The notes under the pieces: model-generated
What the model was told of the DNA's origin: nothing
Seen by the model: only the letters and a program-made list of their open reading frames with translations
Databases searched by the model: none
Made by a program: the position numbers and the translations under genes
Part shown: positions 9,297-18,080 of the stretch, piece by piece
How the letters are laid out: every line of letters begins with the position of its first letter
Position numbering within the stretch: the stretch's first letter is position 1
DNA from: JAADEM01 sp965371855
Lineage (GTDB): Bacteria; Bacteroidota; Bacteroidia; Bacteroidales; Marinilabiliaceae
Assembly (NCBI GenBank): GCA_965371855.1
Contig: CBDUZZ010000003.1
Coordinates: 1-64,000, forward strand
Direction: 5' to 3'
Length of the DNA: 64,000 nucleotides

Positions 9297-9762
9297 ATGA
9301 ACAGAAAAATACTGGATACTTTGGGTAGGCCACAAGGAGGTAGAATTATCTTTGAAGAAAAATCAGGCGAGTTATGGTCAACATCTTGGGGTGGACTCCG
9401 TAAGATCTTTCCACCCTTTATAAAAGTAACACCAAATAGTGTTACTCCCTCAAAAATTATACACTACAAACAGGAACCGGAAAATCCCCATAGCCTGAAT
9501 ACCAGTGGTGTCGATAATTTTTTTTAAAGATCGGTTCGGGACGATATGGTTAGGAACACATGGCGGAGGATTAAACAAGATGGAACGATGGAAGAATGAA
9601 CATACCGGTGAAATAACAACACAGTTTACACACTACACAACCCGGGACGGATTACCTGATGATGATGTTTCATGTATCGAGGAGGATGAATATGGTAATC
9701 TGTGGATAGGCACTCCAAAGGGGTTGTCGAAATTTATTCAAAAAACTGAGGACTGGCAATGA
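9297..9762 (+). pseudogene. Two-component-regulator propeller (Reg_prop) fragment, frameshifted
   Basis: Two overlapping frames together give blades typical of the seven-bladed periplasmic sensor propellers of Bacteroidetes hybrid kinases: SGELWSTSWGGLRK (frame 1), then DRFGTIWLGTHGGGLNK, then GLPDDDVSCIEEDEYGNLWIGTPKGLSKF (frame 2). The frame switches within a run of Ts at 9518-9525. No signal peptide, no transmembrane or kinase part is present on either side, so both ends and the frame are lost. In intact proteins these blades sense polysaccharide or other ligands; here it is debris. Confidence 0.7.
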
Positions 9763-9880
9763 ATGGAGTATGTGATGAGTGGAAATAAAAAATCGTTTGA
9801 GATATGAAGAAACTACTGACACTTGGGTTTATAATCCTGTTATCTGAATTTTTAACTTCTTCAAACAATATTCAAATAGT

Positions 9881-9911
9881 AAAAAAAGGGAACAGTTTTG
9901 TTCCCTTTTTC
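9881..9911. terminator. Bidirectional rho-independent terminator
   Basis: Stem AAAGGGAACA / TGTTCCCTTT with a 4-nt loop, flanked by A-run and T-run, so it has a U-tract on both strands. It lies 44 nt past the 3-prime end of the minus-strand tRNA-Arg. A short plus-strand frame (ATG 9804, signal-peptide-like MKKLLTLGFIILL) runs through it and is probably a dead gene start. Confidence 0.75.
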
Positions 9912-9954
9912 AGTTTTAAAATGCTTATGGTATAGAAACTCAACACGTAACAAG

Positions 9955-10026
9955 TAGTCCCGACGGGAATCGAACCCATATCTAGTGTTTAGGAAACACT
10001 TGTTCTATCCGTTGAACTACGGGACC
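9955..10026 (-). tRNA. tRNA-Arg (anticodon CCT)
   Basis: Cloverleaf on the minus strand: acceptor GGTCCCG / CGGGACT (G1-U72 wobble), D arm GTTCAACGGATAGAAC, anticodon stem AGTGT/ACACT with loop TTCCTAA giving anticodon CCT, and T arm GGGTTCGATTCCC. Discriminator A. CCA is not encoded. Decodes AGG. Confidence 0.95.
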
Positions 10027-10107
10027 AAAATATATTACGGTGCAAATATAATTGTTTCTAATAAAAAAGTATTATGCTAAGGCTTATTTTGAAGAGCTCA
10101 ATATGAA

Positions 10108-12144
10108 TTATTGCACTTTTGAAGGAGTATTGAGTTTAATCATTTGATTCTCATTATATCTGTTGACAGGTGTTATTGACAATCTTTCAATGTCACTATA
10201 ATCTCTCGCAAAAGCATCCTGGAACTTGCCACTTTTTTGTATCTCTGTCATAACTTTTTGGGCAGCCTTAAAACCATCGTACACTCCATAAATATAACGG
10301 GTATAGCCATCAGTGCATTTATATGATTTTATTTTGCTTGATTCCAGATCTCTAAAATAAAGATATGCAAACAGGGGTTTACGTTTTAATGCAAGTATTT
10401 GAACAACATACCTGTATGGATATTGATTTGCAGGTTGTATTATTTTCCTGGCCGTAATGAGATTGATTTGTTGCTCAATTTGTTTAGAGTCGTGTTCCAC
10501 CTTAGAGAGACATGGAGTCATGGGAGGAGTGATTGTAACTTCTTTAAACATCAAAATATCGCCTAACTTATCAAAGGCCATCTCTTCACGTATGTCTAAG
10601 TGCTCTATTTTTTCACGCTTTCCTCCTATTACCTGTTTTATCTCATAAAGATTACCTGTTTCCAGAAACATTATATAAGTTCCTGTTCGTGAGTCGGGAC
10701 GATAATCACCTACTAACCGATTATTGTCCAAATCAGTCACTAATATCCGTATCTTTTCTAATGGAGTATCTCCATCTTTTTTTATTACACCCTCTATTAC
10801 TGCAAGATTTCCGGAAAAGTTTTCTTTGAATTTCACATGGTAAATGTCTGCTCCTCCATAATTATCTTTAAATCTGCTTGAAGCATAATAAGCCTCACTT
10901 TTATTTATTGTAGGAACAAAAAAGAAATCATCATCAGGAGTGTTGATAGGATATCCCAAATTTACCGGAGGAGTCCAACTGCTATCAGGTTTCATTTCAC
11001 TGTAAAAAACATCCATTCTGCCCATGGAGTTATGTCCTTCGGAAGAGAAATATAACGTTTTGCCGTCAGGGTGTAGCATTGGTGTATCTTCGTCATAAAG
11101 CGAATTAATATTTGGGCCTAAATTTTTCGGTGCTCCCCATTTGCCATTGGCGTTAAGCTTAGTCATATATACATCCATTCCCCCATAACCACCCTCTCTG
11201 TTACTGGTGAAAAACAGAGTGCTTTTGTCTGCTGAAAGGGACGCATGGGTTTCATCAGCACGTGAGTTGATAGGAGAAGGTAGCTTTTTTGGAGTGTTCC
11301 ATTCAGAGCCATCAAAATAGCTTACATAAATGCTTTTCCCTTCAATATCATTATGAAAGATAAACAATTCAGTGCCGTCGGCCGAAACAGATGCGGCTGA
11401 CTCATGATCATATTTCTTGTAAAAAACCCTTAATAATTTGGCTTTTGTCCATTTGTTGTCCACTCTTTTCGAATAATAGATTTTCTCAGGTGATTGCCCG
11501 TCTTTTAGTTTGGCAGCCTTAGCTGTGGGCCGCCGGGATGTGAATATGAGTAAATTGTTTTTTACAGTTATTAACGGGCTATGATCATCATAGGGGGAGT
11601 TTACTTCCGGCCCTAAATTTGTCACTATAATCTCAACGGTGTTGCTCAGGTAAATTTTTGCATTTCTGCATACATTGATTTTGTGATCTAATAACTTGTG
11701 GAGCTCAATGTCTGATTGAGGTACATGGGCTTTTAACTCTTCGTATAAAGAGAGTGCTTTGTCAGGCTTAAGTAACACCTGATCGGTTTCGGCCAGAGCG
11801 AGCCTGAAATCAACGCCTAAATCCGAGTATGTCTCTTCAGTGTTTAGTTTTCGTATTCCTTCTTCAAAATACATTGCTGCAGTGTCCGGCACATCGGATG
11901 TGTTCAGGTAGCAATATCCCAGATAATATAACACATCTAAATTGGTCGAGTCTGTTTCTAAAATTTCATTTAATTTTTGAATAGCTAAATGGTAATCGCC
12001 TGACTCGATTAAATTAAGAGCTTTGTTAAATGTGCGCTTTTGAGTGGAATACGAAACCTTTTTTTGTCCCTTAACTGAGAGTGGAACAAAATTTAACAAA
12101 AAAAGAGTTAGCCCTATGTATGTTAATCCCTGTATTACTTTCAT
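10108..12144 (-). CDS. TPR / PD40-propeller / SPOR-type outer-membrane-associated protein
   Basis: 678 residues with a signal peptide (MKVIQGLTYIGLTLFLLNFVPLS). Residues ~35-165 are TPR helices (ALNLIESGDYHLAIQKLNEIL, VLYYLGYCYLN). About 180-440 holds PD40/WD40-like blades, visible as repeated LLIFTSRR, ELFIFHND, TLFFTSNREGGYGGMD, TLYFSSEGHNSMGRMD and AYYASSRFKDNYGGAD. A CarbopepD-like domain follows (VIEGVIKKDGDTPLEKIRI), and the C-terminal ~90 residues (RYVVQILALKR...YIYGVYDGFKAAQ) look like a SPOR/peptidoglycan-binding domain in place of the usual OmpA domain. The layout resembles PorE/OmpA-like proteins of type IX secretion gene sets but neighbours give no support for that. Periplasmic, probably wall-bound. 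Confidence 0.75.
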   Translation of the reverse strand: MKVIQGLTYIGLTLFLLNFVPLSVKGQKKVSYSTQKRTFNKALNLIESGDYHLAIQKLNEILETDSTNLDVLYYLGYCYLNTSDVPDTAAMYFEEGIRKLNTEETYSDLGVDFRLALAETDQVLLKPDKALSLYEELKAHVPQSDIELHKLLDHKINVCRNAKIYLSNTVEIIVTNLGPEVNSPYDDHSPLITVKNNLLIFTSRRPTAKAAKLKDGQSPEKIYYSKRVDNKWTKAKLLRVFYKKYDHESAASVSADGTELFIFHNDIEGKSIYVSYFDGSEWNTPKKLPSPINSRADETHASLSADKSTLFFTSNREGGYGGMDVYMTKLNANGKWGAPKNLGPNINSLYDEDTPMLHPDGKTLYFSSEGHNSMGRMDVFYSEMKPDSSWTPPVNLGYPINTPDDDFFFVPTINKSEAYYASSRFKDNYGGADIYHVKFKENFSGNLAVIEGVIKKDGDTPLEKIRILVTDLDNNRLVGDYRPDSRTGTYIMFLETGNLYEIKQVIGGKREKIEHLDIREEMAFDKLGDILMFKEVTITPPMTPCLSKVEHDSKQIEQQINLITARKIIQPANQYPYRYVVQILALKRKPLFAYLYFRDLESSKIKSYKCTDGYTRYIYGVYDGFKAAQKVMTEIQKSGKFQDAFARDYSDIERLSITPVNRYNENQMIKLNTPSKVQ

Positions 12145-12461
12145 TTAAATGTACAGCTTTGATTGCAAAATAGGTTAAAAAAAATTAAAATCTACTTACT
12201 TAAATGGTGAAATTATCAACGGTTTAGAGTAGAGTCATGTTTTTAAGGTGATATGTCTTCGTCGACATGATTACTTAAGTGTTAGATATTCAGGGTGTAA
12301 TAGCGTCTTTCTGTATGTTGGGATAACAAGGGATGGTTGTTAATAAGTCTGCAAACATTGTTGAAAAAATACTAAGCGAGATGTAACTTTCTGTCAAATC
12401 CCTTGTGATTAAGTTGTTGTATGAGGATGTTGTTTATGTTAGAAAATGATAAATGTGTTGT
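12145..12461. other. Intergenic stretch without recognised gene
   Basis: 317 nt between two minus-strand genes. Upstream of 12144 the minus strand has ACCTATTTTGC, one base short of a TAnnTTTG -7 element. No hairpin terminator or coding frame recognised. Confidence 0.4.
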
Positions 12462-13607
12462 CTATTTTACAGAAAGTAATCTTTGGGCAACATCATTAAT
12501 GATTTCATCCGGTTGGGCAAAGTTTATGCGTAAAAGATGGTTGTCAGATTTTGAATGTGAGAAAATACTCAGAGGTGTTAATGCTACTCCATATTCCCTT
12601 ATGAGCTTTAGTGTAAAATCAAAATCATTTTCCAAAGATAGTTTGCTGTAGTCCAGAAGTTGGAAGTATGATCCTTTCGATATTAGCGGGAAAAATCCTG
12701 ATGATTCAATGAGGTTGTTAAGTAAATCTCTCTTTTTTTGATAGAATTCGTTAAGGTTAAGATACTCGTCTTCATATTGTAAAAAATCGGCAAATGCCAG
12801 TTGAAACGGAGTGTTAACCCTACTGATAGTAATCTCTTGTATTTTTCGTATTTCCCGTGTAATCTCTTCAGGTGCAAGGCAATATCCGGTTTGCCATCCT
12901 GTAACATGAAATGTTTCACCAAAATTGGAAACAATGATACTTTTTTGCGTCAATATGGGATACTGAGCCATGCTTTGATGAGACTCTCCTTCAAAAAGAA
13001 TATGCTCAAATGTTTCATCACTCAGAATCAGTATGTTTGTGCCGTTAATGATTTTTTGAAGGCGGAGCATATCAAGCTCATTTAAAACCGTACCGGTAGG
13101 GCTATGAGGAGTATTAATGATAATCATCCGGGTTTTGGCAGTTATCATTTTTTGAACCTGTTCCCAATCAATAATAAAATTGGACTTGTCAATAGGGATG
13201 AAAACCGGTTGGCCTCCATTCATTTTGATTGCAGGTACAATGTTAATGCATGCCGGTTCAAAGACAATTACTTCATCACCCTCTTTTATAATTGCTGAAA
13301 GAGTAGTTGAAATGGCTTGTGGTGCACCTGCTGTTATGGTTATTTCTTTTTCAGGATCGTAATAATGGCCATATAATTTTTGAACTTTTTCTGCTATTTT
13401 TTCTCGTAGTACTTTCTCTCCATACGCTTCACCATATTGATTAAGTCCTTCAGAAACATGTTTTTGTACCAGATTTACTAATTTATCAGAACAATGAAAA
13501 CCGGTAAATCCTTCGGATAAATTAATTGCCCCATATTTTTCTATTTCAGGTCGTATTAGTGTGAAATAGCTTGGGTTAAGGTTTTTATATTTTGTGTCTA
13601 ATGCCAT
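12462..13607 (-). CDS. YbdL-like class I aminotransferase fold protein lacking the PLP lysine
   Basis: 381 residues, full length for the class I/II aminotransferase family, closest in pattern to methionine/kynurenine aminotransferases of the YbdL type (INLSEGF, QYGEAYGEKVLREKIA, EITITAGAPQAI, NTPHSPTGTV, SDETFEHI, VTGWQTGYCLAP, FQLAFADFL, LLRINFAQ). The active site is altered: the Schiff-base lysine of S.FGKT.H.TGWK is Glu231 (FGETFHVTGWQ; codon GAA at 12915-12917), the Asn of NPTG is Ser169, the PLP-OH tyrosine is Phe200, and the aromatic residue that stacks on PLP is replaced (ACINI, residues 119-123). The carboxylate-binding Arg in LLRI is kept. With an intact frame this looks like a pseudoenzyme with another role, or a recently inactivated gene. 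Confidence 0.85.
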   Translation of the reverse strand: MALDTKYKNLNPSYFTLIRPEIEKYGAINLSEGFTGFHCSDKLVNLVQKHVSEGLNQYGEAYGEKVLREKIAEKVQKLYGHYYDPEKEITITAGAPQAISTTLSAIIKEGDEVIVFEPACINIVPAIKMNGGQPVFIPIDKSNFIIDWEQVQKMITAKTRMIIINTPHSPTGTVLNELDMLRLQKIINGTNILILSDETFEHILFEGESHQSMAQYPILTQKSIIVSNFGETFHVTGWQTGYCLAPEEITREIRKIQEITISRVNTPFQLAFADFLQYEDEYLNLNEFYQKKRDLLNNLIESSGFFPLISKGSYFQLLDYSKLSLENDFDFTLKLIREYGVALTPLSIFSHSKSDNHLLRINFAQPDEIINDVAQRLLSVK

Positions 13608-13757
13608 ATTCAGTTTAGCGTATTTTTATTAAATTTAAGTATTTTGTAAACAAAAGGCTCTAAATCTTAGAGGTTATTTCTGTTTTTTTAATGAACACAG
13701 GCGAATGTTTGATGAACAGGTTATATATTGTTATTAACAATGATTTATGTTTAATGT

Positions 13758-14489
13758 TCAGACATCAAACAAAGCTTGCAAAACAACAAGGCTCTTTAGG
13801 GAACCAAATTTTAGGATATGCAATTCATAATACAAAACAAGAGAATTCAATAATTTTCTGCGTTGTTCTGATGTTAATTCGAGGTTGTTGAGATGTTCAA
13901 CATTTAGAGTTGATAGTTTTATCCAGTTTTTCAGGGTTTGTTCATTTATAAAATATGGATGGTCAGGTTCTGTTTTACGATATTCACTGTTTTTGAGATC
14001 AAAAAAAGTATTAGTGTTGTCATTGGAATAAGATACTCCAAAGCCAAGGAACCGGGAGAGTTGAAACAGAAAGAAAAGGTGAAAATTTGTCAGTCCTGGC
14101 ACAATTTCATCTAATACCTGTATTGCATTGAAAACAAAATCAAACAACTCTTTATTCGGATGTTCTTCCTTTAAAACTTTTGATAATATTTCAGTGATAA
14201 AGAATGTGATAGAGCGTTTTGTCTGATTAAAAGGAATGGAACAGAAAGGGTGAAGAACTTTATAATCGATAATGCGATGGATCTCTTTTTTCTCATGATG
14301 AGTAACTTCCATTTGCATTAGAGTTAATGGTTGCAGGAAAACAGCTTTCCCTTTACTGCGTGAGCGCCTAACTCCGTTAACCATATAACTCTGTCTGCCA
14401 AACATCGATGTGTAGATGTGAACAATAATACTTGTTTCGGAGTATTTTACATGATTAAGGATAATTCCTTCAGTAGAGAACATAACCAC
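13758..14489 (-). CDS. recO: DNA repair protein RecO
   Basis: 243 residues. RecO anneals SSB-coated single strands and loads RecA with RecR in the RecFOR path. N-terminal OB fold: TEGIILNHVKYSETSIIVHIYTS..G then VNGVRRSRSKGK; then a helical domain without zinc cysteines, as usual in Bacteroidetes RecO. Divergent from the POT transporter, with 78 nt between the start codons. Confidence 0.88.
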   Translation of the reverse strand: MVMFSTEGIILNHVKYSETSIIVHIYTSMFGRQSYMVNGVRRSRSKGKAVFLQPLTLMQMEVTHHEKKEIHRIIDYKVLHPFCSIPFNQTKRSITFFITEILSKVLKEEHPNKELFDFVFNAIQVLDEIVPGLTNFHLFFLFQLSRFLGFGVSYSNDNTNTFFDLKNSEYRKTEPDHPYFINEQTLKNWIKLSTLNVEHLNNLELTSEQRRKLLNSLVLYYELHILKFGSLKSLVVLQALFDV

Positions 14490-14538
14490 TTTTTATATTA
14501 AAACCCAAAGATAATGGAATTTGTAATTTTTAAAGGTA

Positions 14539-14546
14539 TATATTTG
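14539..14546 (+). promoter_or_regulatory. -7 element TATATTTG before the POT transporter
   Basis: Matches TAnnTTTG and lies 21 nt before the ATG at 14568. Confidence 0.45.
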
Positions 14547-14567
14547 TGCCCTTGAAATTGAAATTTT

Positions 14568-15959
14568 ATGAATACAATTACTGCATTTTTCAAGAGGTTT
14601 TCAAAAGCATTTTGGGTTGCAAATACTGTGGAGTTATTGGAGCGTGCTGCCTACTATGGTGTTTTTATTGTCATAACTCTTTACTTGTCGAGAATACTGG
14701 CTTTTAGTGATGTTGAAGCAGCAATGATTTCGGGCACGTTTAGTGCGTTACTCTATTTTCTACCAACATTTTCAGGAGCCTATGCTGATAAGATTGGGTT
14801 TAAGAAATCATTATTGATTGCTTTTACATTACTTTCATTGGGTTATTTTGGCCTGGCCTTTTTCCCAACAGTATTGCAGGAAGCAGGTTTGGCAAAATAT
14901 GGGTTTGATACTGAATTTACCGGCCTGCGTGAGAGTAGTCAGAGATATGTTATTTTACCGATAATGGGTTTGATTGTTATTGGTGGCAGTTTTATTAAAT
15001 CTGTTATTACCGGAACTGTTGCAAAAGAGACATCATCAGCGAACCGTGCTACAGGATTTTCAATCTTTTATACTATTGTAAATATTGGTGCATTTTCAGG
15101 TAAAACAGTTGTGAAACCATTACGTGAGGCTATGGGTAATGTAGGGTTGATAAACATAAGTTACTTCTCAGCCGGGATGACACTGTTTGCCCTTTTGGCA
15201 GTTATATTCTTTTTTCGACCTACAGTGACGCACGGTGAAGGGAAGTCTATTCGTGAGATATTTAGAGCTCTTATAAGTGTATTGACAAATGCCAGACTTA
15301 TTATTTTAATACTGATTATAACAGGTTTTTGGATGGTTCAACATCAGCTGTACGCTACGATGCCAAAGTATGTGCTGCGTATGGCGGGTGAAGATGCATC
15401 GCCATCGTGGTATGCGAACGTTAATCCGCTGGTTGTTTTTACGACAGTGGGTATTATTACTTCACTGTTGATAAAACGATCTGCACTCTTTTCTATGACA
15501 ATAGGGATGCTTATAATGCCTGTATCTGCATTCGCAATGGCTGCCGGCAACCTGATACCGGGTGATACCATGGGATTTTTAAATATGCATCCTGTTGCAT
15601 TTATGATGATTGTAGGTATTGCTTTTCAGGGGTTGGCAGAGTCTTTTATCTCACCACGGTTTCTTGAGTATTTTTCGTTTCAGGCTCCAAAAGGTGAAGA
15701 GGGGTTGTATTTAGGCTTTAGCCACCTACACTCATTTTTCTCATCCATTTTAGGGTTTGGGTTATCAGGATTCCTTCTTCAGAAATATTGTCCTGATCCG
15801 CTACTTCTGACAGAAACAGAAAAGCTGACAGCATATGACAATGCTCACTATATTTGGTACTATTTTGTTGCAATAGCTCTGTTTTCGGCAGTTTCATTAA
15901 TTATTTATGGCAAGGTAGTGTCATATTTAGATGCTAAAAAGTCTACTTCAAACGACTAA
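14568..15959 (+). CDS. POT/PTR2-type proton-dependent oligopeptide transporter (MFS)
   Basis: 463 residues, about 12 membrane spans. The start carries the POT-family signature E..ERAAYYG (VELLERAAYYGVFIVITLYL) and the cytoplasmic loop GAYADKIGFKKSL matches the MFS A motif. The FSIFYTIVNIGAF and FWMVQHQLYATMPKYV segments fit later POT helices. Expected to import di/tripeptides with protons across the inner membrane. A paralogue at 48209-49663 shares the beginning (K.FW.ANT.EL.ER..YG) and the overall layout. No neighbouring peptidase. Confidence 0.82.
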   Translation: MNTITAFFKRFSKAFWVANTVELLERAAYYGVFIVITLYLSRILAFSDVEAAMISGTFSALLYFLPTFSGAYADKIGFKKSLLIAFTLLSLGYFGLAFFPTVLQEAGLAKYGFDTEFTGLRESSQRYVILPIMGLIVIGGSFIKSVITGTVAKETSSANRATGFSIFYTIVNIGAFSGKTVVKPLREAMGNVGLINISYFSAGMTLFALLAVIFFFRPTVTHGEGKSIREIFRALISVLTNARLIILILIITGFWMVQHQLYATMPKYVLRMAGEDASPSWYANVNPLVVFTTVGIITSLLIKRSALFSMTIGMLIMPVSAFAMAAGNLIPGDTMGFLNMHPVAFMMIVGIAFQGLAESFISPRFLEYFSFQAPKGEEGLYLGFSHLHSFFSSILGFGLSGFLLQKYCPDPLLLTETEKLTAYDNAHYIWYYFVAIALFSAVSLIIYGKVVSYLDAKKSTSND

Positions 15960-15976
15960 AAAATATTTTAAAGAAC

Positions 15977-16010
15977 TTTTTGCATAAAAAATGTAATTGG
16001 CGTATATTCG
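15977..16010 (+). promoter_or_regulatory. Promoter of tRNA-Leu
   Basis: -33 TTTTTG (15977-15982), 20-nt spacer, -7 TATATTCG (16003-16010; one mismatch to TAnnTTTG), 25 nt before the tRNA. Confidence 0.55.
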
Positions 16011-16035
16011 CATCCGCAAAAAGATTTTTGCACAA

Positions 16036-16117
16036 GCCCAGATGGCGGAATTGGTAGACGCGCTGGTCTCAAACACCAGTTCCTTCGGGAGTGCCGGTTC
16101 GACCCCGGCTCTGGGTA
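16036..16117 (+). tRNA. tRNA-Leu (anticodon CAA)
   Basis: Class II tRNA: acceptor GCCCAGA/TCTGGGT, D arm with GGCGGAATTGGTAGACGC, anticodon stem CTGGT/ACCAG with loop CTCAAAC giving CAA, variable arm TTCCTTCGGGAGT, T arm CCGGTTCGACCCCGG. Reads UUG. CCA is not encoded. Confidence 0.95.
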
Positions 16118-16118
16118 C

Positions 16119-16148
16119 AAAAGCTGTTCAGAGATGAGCAGCTTTTTT
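16119..16148 (+). terminator. Rho-independent terminator after tRNA-Leu
   Basis: AAAAGCTGTTC (16119-16129) pairs with GAGCAGCTTTT (16136-16146, one wobble) and runs into a T-tract. Confidence 0.75.
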
Positions 16149-16163
16149 AATTTTATGATAAAG

Positions 16164-16278
16164 ATTTAACCCAAACTATGCATTAGAAATATTACCAATA
16201 TTTCTAATGCATAGTGATAAAGAAATACATACATTTTGGATAAAAACCAAAATGGTGTATTTCTAAATCGGGGTTAAC
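16164..16278. repeat. Compound perfect-hairpin element
   Basis: A perfect 18-bp inverted repeat, CTATGCATTAGAAATATT (16176-16193) and its complement (16197-16214) with loop ACC, is followed by a second near-perfect hairpin (GAAATACA...TTTTGG near 16224-16241 with CCAAAATGGTGTATTTC). TTAACCC words occur on both outer sides, partly inverted (about 16166 and 16274). No coding frame. MITE-like or a structured RNA. Confidence 0.7.
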
Positions 16279-16301
16279 CCTTACTAAATGCAGATAGTTC
16301 G

Positions 16302-16787
16302 TTATTTCATAACTCCTACTGCATAAGCCGGGTTTAACCGCAAGGATTGCAAGGTTTTTATATCATAGTCTTTGTGAAAAGATAGAATTTGCCTTGAACT
16401 CATTGTAATTAAAAATGAACTTTCAATGGATAGATAATATGAGTGGGCAAAAAAGGAAGAACTTTTATCTGTTGACATGGCGGTAAAGTTTGCGAGCTCA
16501 TTCCGGGTTAAAATCATTTTGAAAGAACTACTCAGAAATAGCTGACGTGATAAGTACAAAAAGGCACTGGCAATACGGCCGTTGAGTTGCTTGTGTGTTA
16601 AGTTAAACATTTGATTATATGCATGAATAGTACTACGGTGCGATCGTTGCAGTATTCCTAAAGCAAAATCGGAGTTCTCTTTAATAAGTCCTTTAATGTC
16701 CGTTACTTCAAAAAGGCAAATTTCGGATGGTACCAGGGTAGCAACACTATATTGATAAGTGTTATTTTCAATAAGTGACCCTTTTAG
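16302..16787 (-). pseudogene. Crp/Fnr-family regulator remnant
   Basis: The minus-strand frame is open from 16787 to 16302. It reads as the end of a cyclic-nucleotide-binding domain (NNTYQYSVATLVPSEICLFEV), the dimer helix, then FNLTHKQLNGRIASAFLYLS and TRNELANFTAMSTDK, the start of the Crp winged helix. After that the recognition helix no longer matches. The first ~60 residues are missing (stop at 16788-16790). It differs clearly from the Crp fragment at 1-303. Such regulators in anaerobes respond to nitrosative or redox stress; this copy cannot work. Confidence 0.7.
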
Positions 16788-17006
16788 TCAGCCATGGATT
16801 AATTTACTTAAGACGATTAGTACCCGTACTATTATTTCACATGGTGTAATGTATTACATAGGACCTGTTTTTCGCTTAACAGGCGGTGTCGGACTATTCT
16901 TATTTATGCCAATGGTGTTTACGTGATCCCCTGATGGATTATGGACTAACTTCTCTTTTCAAGGAGATTTAGCAATAATAATTTATAGTTTCTAAAAAGA
17001 GATAAA
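16788..17006. other. Spacer with possible membrane-gene debris
   Basis: A plus-strand frame ending at TGA 16924-16926 reads GPVFRLTGGVGLFLFMPMVF, hydrophobic like a membrane helix. It may be the tail of a lost complex-I-type membrane subunit in front of the nuoB-like remnant, but I cannot assign it. Confidence 0.3.
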
Positions 17007-17417
17007 ATGTCTGAAAATGATATGAATTCTAAGGTGAGTGAAATGCTGAAGCGTTCTGAAACAAATGTTAAGAATGCCGAGAAATCATTTGTTCGCCCCG
17101 AAGATGAAATGAGAGAAGTTGTTGCTCCTGACGGCTCTATCATAAAAGTTAACCCTATATATGATTATTTTAGCGGCGAGAGACCTAAGGAGGAGAAACC
17201 ACTTAGTGGAATTATCGAAAAGTTCCTTAATTGGGCACGTGCTGAAAGTATCTGGGTGTTAGGTTTTGGTACCGGCTGTGGTAGTATCGAGATCCCACCA
17301 CTGGTAACACCACGTTTCGACATGTTCCGTTTTGGTGTACAGATGCGTCCTACTCCTCGTCAGTCAAATCAAAAGAAGGTTATAAAAGATTGGAATATGC
17401 CGGATTATAACTGGTAG
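17007..17417 (+). pseudogene. NuoB/hydrogenase-small-subunit-like, internally deleted
   Basis: 136 residues from ATG 17007. The N-terminal ~65 residues are an acidic extension (VRPEDEMREVVAPDGSIIKVN). From residue 70 it matches the 20-kDa NuoB / energy-converting hydrogenase small subunit family: LNWARAESIWVLGFGTGCGSIE, TPRFDMFRFGVQMRPTPRQSN. Immediately afterwards comes KKVIKDWNMPDYNW and a stop. The remainder of the [4Fe-4S] domain (the usual TG.....P..P, MG.CA..GG and PGCPPRPE blocks) is gone. The last residues look like a natural protein end, so I infer an in-frame internal deletion of ~100 codons. The first of three consecutive complex-I-type remnants. Confidence 0.7.
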
Positions 17418-17519
17418 TTGGATGTGGGGATGTATGATGTGAGGATATACGATATAAAATCTTTGAGCGTTCGATAGAACCTCAAAGCGTCATACTGTAT
17501 AACATGAAAATTAAGAACG

Positions 17520-18080
17520 ATGAACGAAATATTAGACAAAATAAAGCAGAAGTACAATACTGAGTATGTTACGCTTCAGCGTGAGGGGCTTGCTTTTGTA
17601 ACGGTTGCTAAGGATATTGCAATTGACGTTGTTACTTGGCTGAGAGACTATGAAGGGTTTTCCCATTTTGTGTTAATGAGTTGTGTTGACTGGATTGAAG
17701 ACGGCAAATTTCAGTTACTCTATCTACTTCACAATCCTGTAACTAAAACAGACCTTGGAGTAAAAACTTTAATCGACAGGGAAAATGCTGTAATGACTTC
17801 TACTCATCATCTGTGGAAACAAGTCTGGACATACCAACGTGAGTTAAAAGAGGCTTTTGGAATCGATTTTCCGGGTAGCCCTCGTGTTGATGAGAATTTT
17901 GTTGTTGAAGGCTGGACTGAAATGCCACATATGCGCAGGGATTTTGACACTAAGGAGTATTCTGAGAATACATATTTCCCGCGTCCGGGACGAGAGACAC
18001 ATGATCCGGCAACATATATGAGAGAGAAATTGTATCCTAACCAACCGGTAACAGCAAAAAGAAAAGACAATGATAAATAA
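17520..18080 (+). CDS. NuoC-type 30-kDa subunit
   Basis: 186 residues, apparently full length. It matches NuoC / hydrogenase 30-kDa subunits: SHFVLMSCVDWIEDG, LLYLLHNP, then W...VWTYQRELKEAFGIDFPGSPR and MRRDFDTKEYSE with the C-terminal RPGRE. In complex I this subunit joins the peripheral arm next to NuoB and NuoD. Both neighbours are truncated, so the product has no complete partner within this window. It overlaps the following nuoD-like gene by 11 nt, as in an original operon. Confidence 0.82.
   Translation: MNEILDKIKQKYNTEYVTLQREGLAFVTVAKDIAIDVVTWLRDYEGFSHFVLMSCVDWIEDGKFQLLYLLHNPVTKTDLGVKTLIDRENAVMTSTHHLWKQVWTYQRELKEAFGIDFPGSPRVDENFVVEGWTEMPHMRRDFDTKEYSENTYFPRPGRETHDPATYMREKLYPNQPVTAKRKDNDK

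Noticed and set aside
9804..9935. Short signal-peptide-like frame MKKLLTLGFIILL...
   Set aside because: It passes through a strong terminator and ends after 43 codons; at most a dead gene start.
12421..12651. Plus-strand 76-residue frame over the end of the aminotransferase gene
   Set aside because: It is the reverse shadow of a clearly conserved coding region.
16842..16926. Hydrophobic stretch GPVFRLTGGVGLFLF as a NuoA/NuoL fragment
   Set aside because: Too short to assign; noted only as possible debris.
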